5,013 bases of DNA from Gammaproteobacteria bacterium (GTDB lineage: Bacteria > Pseudomonadota > Gammaproteobacteria > Steroidobacterales > SZUA-146). The position numbers were made by a program, and so were the translations under genes. Under the pieces are notes generated by a model. That model was not told where the DNA came from. It saw only the letters and a program-made list of their open reading frames with translations, and did not search any database. Where the stretch lies: assembly GCA_003228965.1 (NCBI GenBank), contig QIGP01000417.1, positions 1 through 5,013 on the forward strand, read 5' to 3'. Each line of letters begins with the position of its first letter. Within the stretch, counting starts at the first letter, position 1. Of the stretch, positions 1 to 4,950 are shown piece after piece.

Positions 1-45
1 GTCCAGCGGCTGGAAGAAATTGTGAGGACGTGCATGAAGCAGTAG
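1..45 (+). CDS. Possible C-terminal end of a plus-strand gene (partial, doubtful)
   Basis: From base 1 the plus strand reads VQRLEEIVRTCMKQ and then TAG, an amphipathic helix-like ending. Fourteen codons are too few to name a family or to exclude a chance frame. If real, the gene converges with the ATPase gene across a spacer of about 345 bp. Confidence 0.2.
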   Translation, partial: VQRLEEIVRTCMKQ

Positions 46-69
46 GAGAGCAGCAGCAACGGGGGCAGG

Positions 70-88
70 ACTCAATTCGCATTTGAGT
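70..88. repeat. Small inverted repeat ACTCAA / TTGAGT
   Basis: Perfect 6-bp arms at 70-75 and 83-88 enclose a 7-nt loop, just beyond the intron-like remnant. It may belong to the same decayed element or be chance. Confidence 0.3.
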
Positions 89-99
89 ATCGCGGTAGG

Positions 100-162
100 G
101 ACCGCCGTAGCCGGCGGCTCTCCGCACAGATCCGTACGTCGTGTTTACCTCATACGACTCCT
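100..162 (-). ncRNA. Degenerate group II intron 3' end (domain V/VI-like)
   Basis: The minus strand reads GGAGTCGTATGAGG, then a TAAA-type loop, then CACGACGTACGGATCTGTGCGG at about 162-124. This parallels the GAGCCGTATG...GAAA/TAAT...CGTACGGATCTGTGCGG pattern of domain V in group II introns. GCCGCCG-GCTA-CGGCGG (117-102) follows as a domain VI-like hairpin, then CCTACC. The expected AGC triad reads AGT and several pairs are broken. No reverse transcriptase frame precedes it, since the ATPase spacer lies there. It is best seen as a decayed remnant. Assignment rests on remembered motif shape, not on a covariance-model search. Confidence 0.35.
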
Positions 163-185
163 ACCTTGAGTCGGTCGTGAGAGGA

Positions 186-239
186 AACGGGGACAAATAA
201 AACTGGGCCTGTCGTCCGTTCGTTGTCCCCGTTCGTTGT
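186..239. repeat. 11-bp inverted repeat AACGGGGACAA / TTGTCCCCGTT with adjoining direct repeat
   Basis: AACGGGGACAA (186-196) and TTGTCCCCGTT (223-233) are perfect inverted copies 26 nt apart. CCGTTCGTTGT also occurs twice at 216-226 and 229-239. GGGGACA-type palindromes are common in dispersed intergenic repeats, so a repetitive extragenic element is likely. Genome copy number cannot be judged from one window. Confidence 0.6.
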
Positions 240-359
240 TCAAGAGCAGGTCGTCTTTTGCTCTTGGAGGTTGTATGGAGCATAGTTGTCAGCGAGGAAC
301 GAATAGAACTTCAAAGCAAAGTCGCTCATTCGGTGGCTGAAGGTTCGTTGAAGCGTCAT
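240..359 (-). CDS. Possible 39-residue peptide downstream of the ATPase (doubtful)
   Basis: An ATG at 359 opens 39 codons starting MTLQRTFSHRMSDFALKFYS and ending at TGA. There is no Shine-Dalgarno sequence, signal or domain, and the last codons coincide with a perfect 8-bp hairpin. It lies 31 nt past the ATPase stop on the same strand, so translation by re-initiation is conceivable. I consider it more likely to be a chance frame. Confidence 0.12.
   Translation of the reverse strand: MTLQRTFSHRMSDFALKFYSFLADNYAPYNLQEQKTTCS
241..266. repeat. Perfect 8-bp hairpin CAAGAGCA / TGCTCTTG
   Basis: Arms 241-248 and 259-266 enclose a 10-nt loop. It lies about 125-150 nt beyond the ATPase stop. There is no T-run on either side, so it is not a classical terminator. 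It may act as a 3' RNA structure of the ATPase transcript. Confidence 0.5.
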
Positions 360-385
360 GACTGCAAAGAGTTAGAGCAATAATT

Positions 386-399
386 CTGCGCTAACGCAG
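386..399 (-). terminator. Short hairpin overlapping the ATPase stop codon
   Basis: CTGCG (386-390) and CGCAG (395-399) form a 5-bp stem with loop CTAA that contains the TAG stop. On the minus strand AATTATTG follows rather than a T-run, so termination strength would be low. No better terminator for the ATPase gene is visible further downstream. Confidence 0.25.
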
Positions 400-2556
400 C
401 AGCCGCAGCCCATTGAAGACGACCACAAGAGAAGCGCCCATGTCAGCCGCAATGGCTGCCCAGAGCGAGGCATAACCCGCAAAGGTTAGCACCACAAACA
501 ATGCTTTTACGCCAAGAGAAAACGTGATGTTCTGGCGAATAATCGCCAACGTCCGACGCGAATGGTGAATTAGCCAAGGGAGCTTGGCAAGGTCATCGGA
601 CATCAAAGCGATATCGGCAGTCTCGATCGCAGCATCGGTTCCCGCTGCGCCCATGGCAATACCTAGTGACGCACGTGCTAAGGCGGGAGCGTCATTGACA
701 CCGTCTCCTATCATGGCAACCTGATTGTACCTTTGGACAAGGTCCTCTACGGCGTCAACTTTATCTTCAGGAAGCAATTCCGCGTGTACCTCATCGATAC
801 CGGCTTCGGTAGCGATTTTGTCCGCTGTACCCTGATTGTCACCGGTCAGCATGACAATGCTTTCTATGCCAGCGTCATGGAGTTCCGACAATGTTTGCCT
901 AACAGTAGGTCGTAACGCATCCGCAAGTGATATAAAGCCGCAGACATGATCGTCGTTCCCTACAACTACGATGGAACGCCCTGCCTCCTGCAATGCTTCG
1001 AGTTGAAGGTGGATATCAGGAGTCTCTTGGCCTCGCTGTTCGAGATACCGATGCGATCCGAGCCAGAACAGCTTTCCGCCAACGAGGCCTTGGGCTCCTT
1101 TGCCCTGGATAATTTCAAAGTTTTCGGCAGGTGGAATGAAAAGAAAGCGTTCGTTTGCTTCGGCAACAATTGCACGTGCCAATGGATGGTTGGAGTGGGA
1201 TTCTAATGAGGCAGCTCGCTCCAACAACTCGGTTTCGCTGTGGCCGTTGAGCGGCGTGATGTCAACGACTTTTGGATTGCCATGTGTCAATGTGCCTGTC
1301 TTGTCCATCGCAATTGCTCGTAGCTTCGCCGGTGCCTCGACAAAAACGCCCCCCTTAATGAGCACACCGTTCTTTGCCGCTGCCGCCAAGGCGGAAACAA
1401 TCGACACGGGTGTCGAAATCACTAAGGCACACGGGCAGGCGATCACCAAGAGCACCAGCGACCGGTAGAGCCACGCAGACCACTCTCCTGAAAAGAGGAG
1501 TGGTGGAACAAGTAATACCAAAGCGGCCAGCGCCATCACTCCAGGAGTGTAGTAGCGGGCGAATTTTTCGACCCATTGCTCGGATGGGGAGCGTTTGGAC
1601 TGGGCTTCGCCAACCATTTTAATGATGCGGGCAAGTGTAGTGTCTTCTGCTGGCTTCGTGGACTTGATTTCAAGTACGCCGTCACCGTTAATGGTTCCGG
1701 CAAACACGTCTGAATCCTTTTGCTTGTGAACAGGAACGCTTTCGCCAGTGATGGGTGCTTGATTGACGGCACTTGAACCTTTAAGGACTAGCCCATCCAG
1801 TGGGATTTTCTCGCCTGGGCGAACAGTAAACGTTGTACCCACATGCACTTCGGCCACTGAAGTTTTCTTTTCGTGTCCATGTTCATCGCGTACACGAGCC
1901 ATTTGTGGAGTCAAATCCATCAGAGCAGCAATCGCTCGACGGGCGCGGCCGACACTCCATGATTCTAGTAGTAGTGAAACTGAAAATAGGAACGCGACTG
2001 CTGCGGCTTCTAGCCATTCACCAATCGCTGCTGCACCAATCACTGCTACGGTCATCAATAAGTTCATGTCGGGTCGCAATGTCTTTGCAGAACGCCATGC
2101 CTTGGGCAGCACGTACCATACTCCTGACAAAATCCCGACTAGGTAAGCAACGATCGACATCGCGGGAACGGAATGAGAGATGCCCATGCCTTCAGAGCCC
2201 AAGGCGGCGCTGAAGCTTCCACCCAGCCAGGCAGCGACGGCGAATCCCGTCAGGCTAAAGAGTCCGCTAACTCCTGTCAAGATTGTGCGACCGTACTTTT
2301 GCCAGAGGCCGTGGTCGACAGAAGTGTTGGCACCATCGTGCCACATTTCTGCGTGCATACCAGTGCGAGAGACGTAATTCATAACTTCGGTAGCAGGCAC
2401 CTGAACGCCTTCAGTATCGACAATCAGCTTGCCATTAAGAAGGTCGAAGGATAGGCGCTCGATTCCTCCAACGAGCGGCCCCAACTCGTCCTTGAGTAGA
2501 GTAATCTCCTCTGCGCAGTGCATGCCTTCAATTCGAAATTCTAGTTTATCCACCAT
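391..2556 (-). CDS. zntA: Heavy-metal translocating P1B-type ATPase (Zn2+/Cd2+/Pb2+ exporter, ZntA/CadA class)
   Basis: This is an inner-membrane pump that couples ATP hydrolysis to export of soft divalent cations. Residues are numbered from the furthest upstream start (GTG at 2622; 743 aa). An N-terminal HMA-like domain (about 26-95) carries GMHCAEE, so only one Cys (C36) remains of the usual CxxC. Membrane segments lie near 113-135, 153-173, 187-203, 205-222, 360-380, 385-410, 699-718 and 720-738. Catalytic signatures are complete: TGES (292-295) in the actuator domain, CPC (396-398) in the transport helix, DKTGT with phospho-Asp 440, HP (479-480), TGDN (593-596) and GDGVNDAP (639-646). K706 in GVKALF and D727 in ADMGAS match the Lys and Asp that mark the Zn/Cd/Pb subgroup (P1B-2) rather than Cu pumps. 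Start choice: ATG 2556 has GGA 7 nt upstream, and homology to HMA domains begins just after it. ATG 2568 is also possible. GTG 2622 sits only a few bases from the likely transcription start. The symbol cadA would be equally apt. Confidence 0.95.
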   Translation of the reverse strand: MVDKLEFRIEGMHCAEEITLLKDELGPLVGGIERLSFDLLNGKLIVDTEGVQVPATEVMNYVSRTGMHAEMWHDGANTSVDHGLWQKYGRTILTGVSGLFSLTGFAVAAWLGGSFSAALGSEGMGISHSVPAMSIVAYLVGILSGVWYVLPKAWRSAKTLRPDMNLLMTVAVIGAAAIGEWLEAAAVAFLFSVSLLLESWSVGRARRAIAALMDLTPQMARVRDEHGHEKKTSVAEVHVGTTFTVRPGEKIPLDGLVLKGSSAVNQAPITGESVPVHKQKDSDVFAGTINGDGVLEIKSTKPAEDTTLARIIKMVGEAQSKRSPSEQWVEKFARYYTPGVMALAALVLLVPPLLFSGEWSAWLYRSLVLLVIACPCALVISTPVSIVSALAAAAKNGVLIKGGVFVEAPAKLRAIAMDKTGTLTHGNPKVVDITPLNGHSETELLERAASLESHSNHPLARAIVAEANERFLFIPPAENFEIIQGKGAQGLVGGKLFWLGSHRYLEQRGQETPDIHLQLEALQEAGRSIVVVGNDDHVCGFISLADALRPTVRQTLSELHDAGIESIVMLTGDNQGTADKIATEAGIDEVHAELLPEDKVDAVEDLVQRYNQVAMIGDGVNDAPALARASLGIAMGAAGTDAAIETADIALMSDDLAKLPWLIHHSRRTLAIIRQNITFSLGVKALFVVLTFAGYASLWAAIAADMGASLVVVFNGLRLLR

Positions 2557-2636
2557 TTTATAATCCATGACACAACTGTCCGGTTTGAACTTCAATGGGC
2601 GTAACACTTTATGAACACACACTTCGTGATTTCAGT

Positions 2637-2642
2637 ATTATA
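2637..2642 (-). promoter_or_regulatory. Candidate -10 box upstream of the metal ATPase
   Basis: Read on the minus strand, this is a perfect TATAAT preceded by GGCGGG. At 17-nt spacing the -35 position reads CAGTTT, a poor match, so activation by a regulator is possible. Transcription would begin near 2630. That leaves about 60-75 nt of leader for the ATG starts at 2568/2556 but only about 8 nt for the GTG at 2622, which favours an ATG start. The element lies between the IS256 remnant and the ATPase. I see no MerR- or ArsR-type operator that I can name. Confidence 0.4.
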
Positions 2643-2904
2643 CCCGCCAATTTGTTGAAAAACTGGGCGATTTCACTTGATTGTCGACTGGTATTGACAA
2701 TGGAATAAAGTGTGAAGCTCGCCATATGATGCGTCAGAAAAGTACTGTTTCTCCCGAAGGAGCGTAAGCTCTGTTTTTATCAAGGCCAATTTGAATGTGG
2801 AAAATCCAATTCTGTTTTCAAGGCGTGCTCGCTCATTTCGTGATGTAACTCTCAATCAACGATAAAGCAACATTGCTTCTGTAAAAATATTTCGGCGTCT
2901 ACGT
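2643..2904. other. Gene-free spacer with probable outer end of the IS256 remnant
   Basis: No convincing gene is present. Next to the transposase stop, the minus strand reads GAAATATTTTTACAGAAGC at about 2895-2877. That motif is reminiscent of the AT-rich segment with TTTACAGAA seen near the ends of IS256-family elements, so the element probably ended near 2865-2880. An inverted repeat AAGCAA-CA-TTGCTT lies at 2866-2879, but its 2-nt loop makes a folded hairpin unlikely. A 60-codon frame at 2673-2855 has only a TTG start, no ribosome binding site and no recognisable domain, and I do not accept it as a gene. The stretch supplies the ATPase upstream region. Confidence 0.4.
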
Positions 2905-3015
2905 TCAGTCGGTCTCGGTGTTAAGGTAACATTTTCCGGTTTGCCATTCTTTGTCGACTTCGGCGAGCACAGCGCTCACCAGTCGCAGCAGGGATGCTTC
3001 GTTGGGAAAGAGCCT
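2905..3015 (-). pseudogene. C-terminal remnant of an IS256-family (Mutator-type) transposase
   Basis: A minus-strand frame of 36 codons plus TGA reads RLFPNEASLLRLVSAVLAEV and continues DKEWQTGKCYLNTETD. The FPNEASLLRLVSA...EEW-TGK-YL pattern is the typical extreme C-terminus of IS256-family DDE transposases, a family usually near 400 residues. Nothing of the catalytic domain remains, and upstream in the same frame the sequence becomes the out-of-frame 3' end of the small lipoprotein gene. Only the tail is left, and it is not functional. The remnant stops 5 nt from the TAA of the lipoprotein gene, so the insertion or deletion junction lies at about 3010-3022. Confidence 0.8.
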
Positions 3016-3019
3016 GTCG

Positions 3020-3139
3020 TTACGGCCCGCAGCTAGGGCAGCCGCCTGAGCCGCTGCGTTTGCTAGTTGATTGACAACCGATAGCTGAAAGACACGTCAT
3101 AGCTGCTATGAGCAACACTAGAATTCCGATTCTTGACAT
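3020..3139 (-). CDS. Very small exported lipoprotein with C-terminal CPSC motif (39 aa)
   Basis: A short peptide starting MSRIGILVLL. A basic residue (R3) precedes a hydrophobic core of about residues 4-20 and the lipobox-like AIGC, with C22 the probable lipidated Cys. The mature part would be only 18 residues: a short Ser/Gly/Lys/Arg stretch, then CPSCGP (C34 and C37) before TAA. The ATG at 3139 is preceded by GGAGG at 9 nt, a strong ribosome binding site. An in-frame upstream start at 3211 would lose the signal peptide and is unlikely. The gene follows the receiver-like gene by 96 nt on the same strand. The stop codon abuts an IS256 remnant, so the native C-terminus may have been cut short or replaced. 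CPSC could bind a metal ion or form a disulfide; this is inference. I do not recognise the family. Confidence 0.7.
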   Translation of the reverse strand: MSRIGILVLLIAAMTCLSAIGCQSTSKRSGSGGCPSCGP

Positions 3140-3197
3140 CTTTTTAATCCTCCATGAAATGAGCCGTCTGAAATGTGCCGATTCAACACGGCTGAAA

Positions 3198-3213
3198 CAT
3201 TGCAGACGCAATG
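3198..3213 (-). terminator. Small hairpin after the receiver-like gene
   Basis: Minus strand CATTGC-GTCT-GCAATG is a perfect 6-bp stem with a 4-nt loop, followed by TTTC. It lies 22 nt past the stop of the receiver-like gene and 58 nt before the small lipoprotein start. The short U-run makes it a weak terminator or attenuator at best. It could instead modulate mRNA stability between the two genes. Confidence 0.3.
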
Positions 3214-3235
3214 AACGGCTAACTTGCCATACGAA

Positions 3236-3769
3236 TTACGCTACTGATCGACGCTTGCCGTCCTTAGTGACACTGTTTGAAGGGGCACTCTTCGGCGACA
3301 ATCGACTTCGTAAGAGGTCAAGTAGTCTGTGGAGCACTCCTCCGTAAACAATCACGTCGTCGATGCCCGCCATGCTTAACCACTGATCCATCGCACCTGC
3401 CGGCTTTGGTGAATAGACCCAGACAGGCCGCCTGGAATCGATTATCCGTAACTTAGCCGATGTGAGCCATGCACTCTCATCCGGTTGCGTCCCACTGAGA
3501 AGTACGAGGTCCGGGTTGTGGCGTACCAGCTTGTCAGCTAGCTCCGGCGAGTTTTCTGCCCGATAGATGATCAGACCGTGCTGTTCCAGCAGATTGGCAA
3601 TGGAGGCATACGCCTCATCACGGAAATCTACCACGACTACGGAATTGATACTTCTGACTGGTTGAGATTTTTGCGGTTGTGGAGAGTTGTGAAATTGACT
3701 CTGGCGTGTATAACAAAGGCTTCGAATATGTGCCTCGTATCCTCGTAAAGCGCAAGAAACTGCACGCAT
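3236..3769 (-). CDS. Degenerate receiver-domain (REC-like) protein, putative pseudo-response regulator
   Basis: 177 residues. After a polar N-terminal extension (1-41), residues about 42-157 follow the alternating strand/helix pattern of a receiver domain. Strand 1 is SVVVVDFRDE with acidic D48 and D51. Then come a helix (55-64), HNPDLVLLSGTQPDESAWL at strand 3, PVWVYSPKP at strand 4, and IDDVIVYGG at strand 5. The phospho-acceptor Asp expected after DLVLL is replaced by S92, and the conserved Lys after strand 5 is missing (VYGG), so classical phosphorylation is unlikely. No output domain follows, only a basic tail (KDGKRR). The ATG at 3769 is well supported by AGGAG 6 nt upstream. The gene lies between a Cys-rich exported protein and a tiny lipoprotein on the same strand. 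It may act as a phosphorylation-independent adaptor or regulator for the metal cluster. The fold is read from sequence pattern only. Confidence 0.72.
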   Translation of the reverse strand: MRAVSCALRGYEAHIRSLCYTRQSQFHNSPQPQKSQPVRSINSVVVVDFRDEAYASIANLLEQHGLIIYRAENSPELADKLVRHNPDLVLLSGTQPDESAWLTSAKLRIIDSRRPVWVYSPKPAGAMDQWLSMAGIDDVIVYGGVLHRLLDLLRSRLSPKSAPSNSVTKDGKRRSVA

Positions 3770-3775
3770 AACAGA

Positions 3776-3780
3776 CTCCT
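3776..3780 (-). promoter_or_regulatory. Strong ribosome binding site of the receiver-like gene
   Basis: The minus strand reads AGGAG (within AAGAGGAGTC) ending 6 nt before ATG 3769. This fixes the start of the receiver-like gene and rules out the overlapping frame that would begin upstream at 3818. Confidence 0.7.
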
Positions 3781-3841
3781 CTTAGATCAAAATGAAAAAC
3801 GGGGGCCGATATCCACATTTGTTGCGGTAAAATCGGTCGCT

Positions 3842-3886
3842 AAAAAACCGCGTTAGTCACCACATACAACAAAGCAGCGACTGCGG
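3842..3886 (-). terminator. Candidate intrinsic terminator downstream of the Cys-rich gene
   Basis: On the minus strand, GCCGC and AGTC arms (3886-3879) pair with GACT and GCGG arms (3858-3848) across a 20-nt loop and a 3-nt bulge. The structure is followed directly by six T (3847-3842). It lies about 75 nt after the stop of the Cys-rich gene and 73 nt before the receiver-like start. The U-tract is good but the stem is interrupted, so this is a moderate candidate. If real, the receiver-like gene needs its own promoter in 3781-3841, where I see no clear one. Confidence 0.4.
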
Positions 3887-3959
3887 CTGTTGAATCAAGA
3901 AAGGGCTCGGCGAACTTGAGTGCCCAAAGGCGACTCAATTGGAGCCAAGCAATAGCCGC

Positions 3960-4400
3960 TCAGAGTAAGAAACGGCAGAAGAGGATGCAGGGTTGCTGCA
4001 TCATACAAGAGGCATTTTGAGTGTCACGGAGAGTGATCTGGCGTAACAAATCGAGATGGTTCGACGTAGCATACGAGATAGCACTCGTATCGAGTTGCAC
4101 CGTTTCTGAGAAAGAACGCGTGTTCTGCTGGGAGAGCGGTAATCCGCTAAGCGGCAGCTGATGACATTTGCAACTGGAAGACTGTCCCAGTGGTTGCGTG
4201 CTATCACACGAGCAACAAACACAACCGGAACAGATTAACGTGTTGCATTGAGACTCACGCTCGCTATGCCTCGTGGCGTCAGATAGACAAGGGCACTCCG
4301 ACGTACAAATGCAACCTGCCGCGAACATAGTCTGACAAGGCATGCACAGCGCGAGACAGATAGCCACGGCATTTCGAATTGAGGCAAATTTTTCAGACAT
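3960..4400 (-). CDS. Exported cysteine-rich protein, probable metal-binding lipoprotein (146 aa)
   Basis: The N-terminus (K4, R9, then a hydrophobic stretch of about 11-28) is a secretion signal. It ends in MFAAGC, which resembles a lipobox with C30 as the lipidated residue. There are 18 Cys in 146 residues. Three lie in the signal region. C30, C32, C36 and C38 form CICTSECPC; C52, C57, C60, C62, C63 and C65 form CNTLICSGCVCCSC; C77 and C79 form CKCH. A Cys-poor part (80-131) follows, then C132, C138 and C142 near the end. CxC, CC and CxxC spacings recall metallothionein-like metal ligation, but I recognise no named family. ATG 4400 is chosen because it gives a normal signal peptide. The in-frame GTG at 4412 adds only four residues, and neither start has a clear ribosome binding site. 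Location among metal-related genes suggests periplasmic or surface binding of soft metals (inference). Confidence 0.65.
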   Translation of the reverse strand: MSEKFASIRNAVAICLALCMPCQTMFAAGCICTSECPCLSDATRHSERESQCNTLICSGCVCCSCDSTQPLGQSSSCKCHQLPLSGLPLSQQNTRSFSETVQLDTSAISYATSNHLDLLRQITLRDTQNASCMMQQPCILFCRFLL

Positions 4401-4600
4401 AGTGTTGATCACAAAAAGGATTCATGAATCGACGTCGCCTAACGGCCCTTTTCGTTTATCGTCTATTGAGACTTGTATCCAATAGGCAAAGTGAAAACTA
4501 TTTCAGCCGGTTTCAAAACTTGCTTTTGATGCATAATTTTCTGGCCGTGGGAGGCCCTCAGCGTGATTTTGAAACGCCCTCTCGTGCTTTGTCATTGCTG

Positions 4601-4669
4601 AAAATTGGGGTGCTGGCTGATAGAAGTTGTTTTGCAGTAGGTAGTTCTGTCAGTCAGCACCCCAATTCT
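4601..4669 (+). repeat. Long imperfect inverted repeat (25-position arms, 19-nt loop)
   Basis: The left arm 4601-4625 (core AATTGGGGTGCTGGCTGA) pairs with the right arm 4645-4669 (core TCAGTCAGCACCCCAATT), leaving loop 4626-4644. In plus-strand RNA only position 4602/4668 is unpaired (A·C), and two other non-Watson-Crick positions (4616/4654 and 4621/4649) are G·U wobbles. In minus-strand RNA the same two become C·A mismatches. No T-run follows on the plus strand; on the minus strand the stem runs into TTTTC. It could be a structured RNA, an mRNA-stability element, a weak terminator on the minus strand, or fused ends of a small mobile element. Confidence 0.75.
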
Positions 4670-4862
4670 AAGAGTTGTCAAAGCCCTCGACTCTCCGGCA
4701 AGTGTTGGCATGATCTGTGGTTTCTGTTCATCGCCGTATTTTCATCGCGAGAACGCTTGCCAGCATCAACAAAAGTCCACGATAAGTGTAGGACTCGTTG
4801 CATTGGTCTATTCTATCTTGGAGTGTTTGGTCGAAATGTGTCGTCTTTACGTTCGGCCCGCA

Positions 4863-4916
4863 GGGAAAGCGAGCACGGCCACTGACGTGAGTGTTTATAG
4901 CCGTAACTCGCTTCCC
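4863..4916. repeat. Composite nested hairpin in the 3' region of the Asp/His-tail gene
   Basis: Three nested inverted repeats share one axis. The outer is GGGAAAGCGAG (4863-4873) with CTCGCTTCCC (4907-4916), 10 pairs with a one-base bulge. The middle is ACGGC (4875-4879) with GCCGT (4900-4904). The inner is CACT (4880-4883) with AGTG (4890-4893) around a 6-nt loop. It starts 35 nt past the stop codon of the Asp/His-tail gene. No T-tract follows on either strand, so it is not a textbook terminator. A role as a 3' stabilising or Rho-blocking structure is inferred. Confidence 0.6.
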
Positions 4917-4950
4917 TTAGGCGGAACGACGAACGTAGAATCTTCGTGGG

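Larger units (their letters stand above)
46..390. other. Spacer rich in repeats downstream of the ATPase
   Basis: No solid gene is present. The stretch carries an intron-like remnant (about 100-162), an 11-bp inverted repeat with GGGGACA core (186-233), an 11-bp direct repeat, and an 8-bp hairpin (241-266). The density of repeats suggests a landing site for mobile elements between the metal cluster and whatever lies to the left. Confidence 0.5.
4401..4950. other. Long gene-free stretch between the Asp/His-tail gene and the Cys-rich gene
   Basis: I find no convincing gene. A 153-codon plus-strand frame (4424-4885) has a GGA only 4 nt from its ATG. It shows no recognisable domain, contains one long hairpin, and ends inside another. 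The stretch probably holds the promoter of the Cys-rich gene. On the minus strand TTGGAT - 16 nt - GATAAA at about 4450-4482 is a weak candidate. Two structured elements, listed separately, dominate the region. Confidence 0.4.

Noticed and set aside
733..2454. Several plus-strand frames of 60-127 codons inside the ATPase gene
   Set aside because: They are antisense shadows of a gene with complete catalytic motifs, and none has a recognisable domain.
2673..2855. 60-codon minus-strand frame between the IS scar and the ATPase
   Set aside because: It starts with TTG, has no ribosome binding site, no domain or signal, and lies in AT-rich DNA that probably includes the end of the IS element.
2866..2879. 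AAGCAACATTGCTT palindrome as a terminator or operator
   Set aside because: The loop is only 2 nt, there is no T-run, and it probably lies inside the IS end; no regulator family could be matched.
3618..3818. Minus-strand frame overlapping the receiver-like gene start
   Set aside because: It is a different frame from the receiver-like gene, which has AGGAG at 6 nt and a domain pattern; this one has neither.
4001..4222. Minus-strand frame overlapping the Cys-rich gene
   Set aside because: It is an out-of-phase shadow; the Cys-rich frame has a signal peptide and patterned Cys pairs.
3024..4864. CGGCCCGCAG occurs at 3024-3033 and again at 4855-4864
   Set aside because: A 10-bp match with different flanks in a 5-kb window is compatible with chance; no longer duplication was found around it.
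4424..4885. 153-codon plus-strand frame
   Set aside because: The ribosome binding site is poorly spaced and the composition is unlike a protein (many Ser, Arg, Leu without pattern). It spans a long hairpin and ends in another. It is opposite in direction to all convincing genes.
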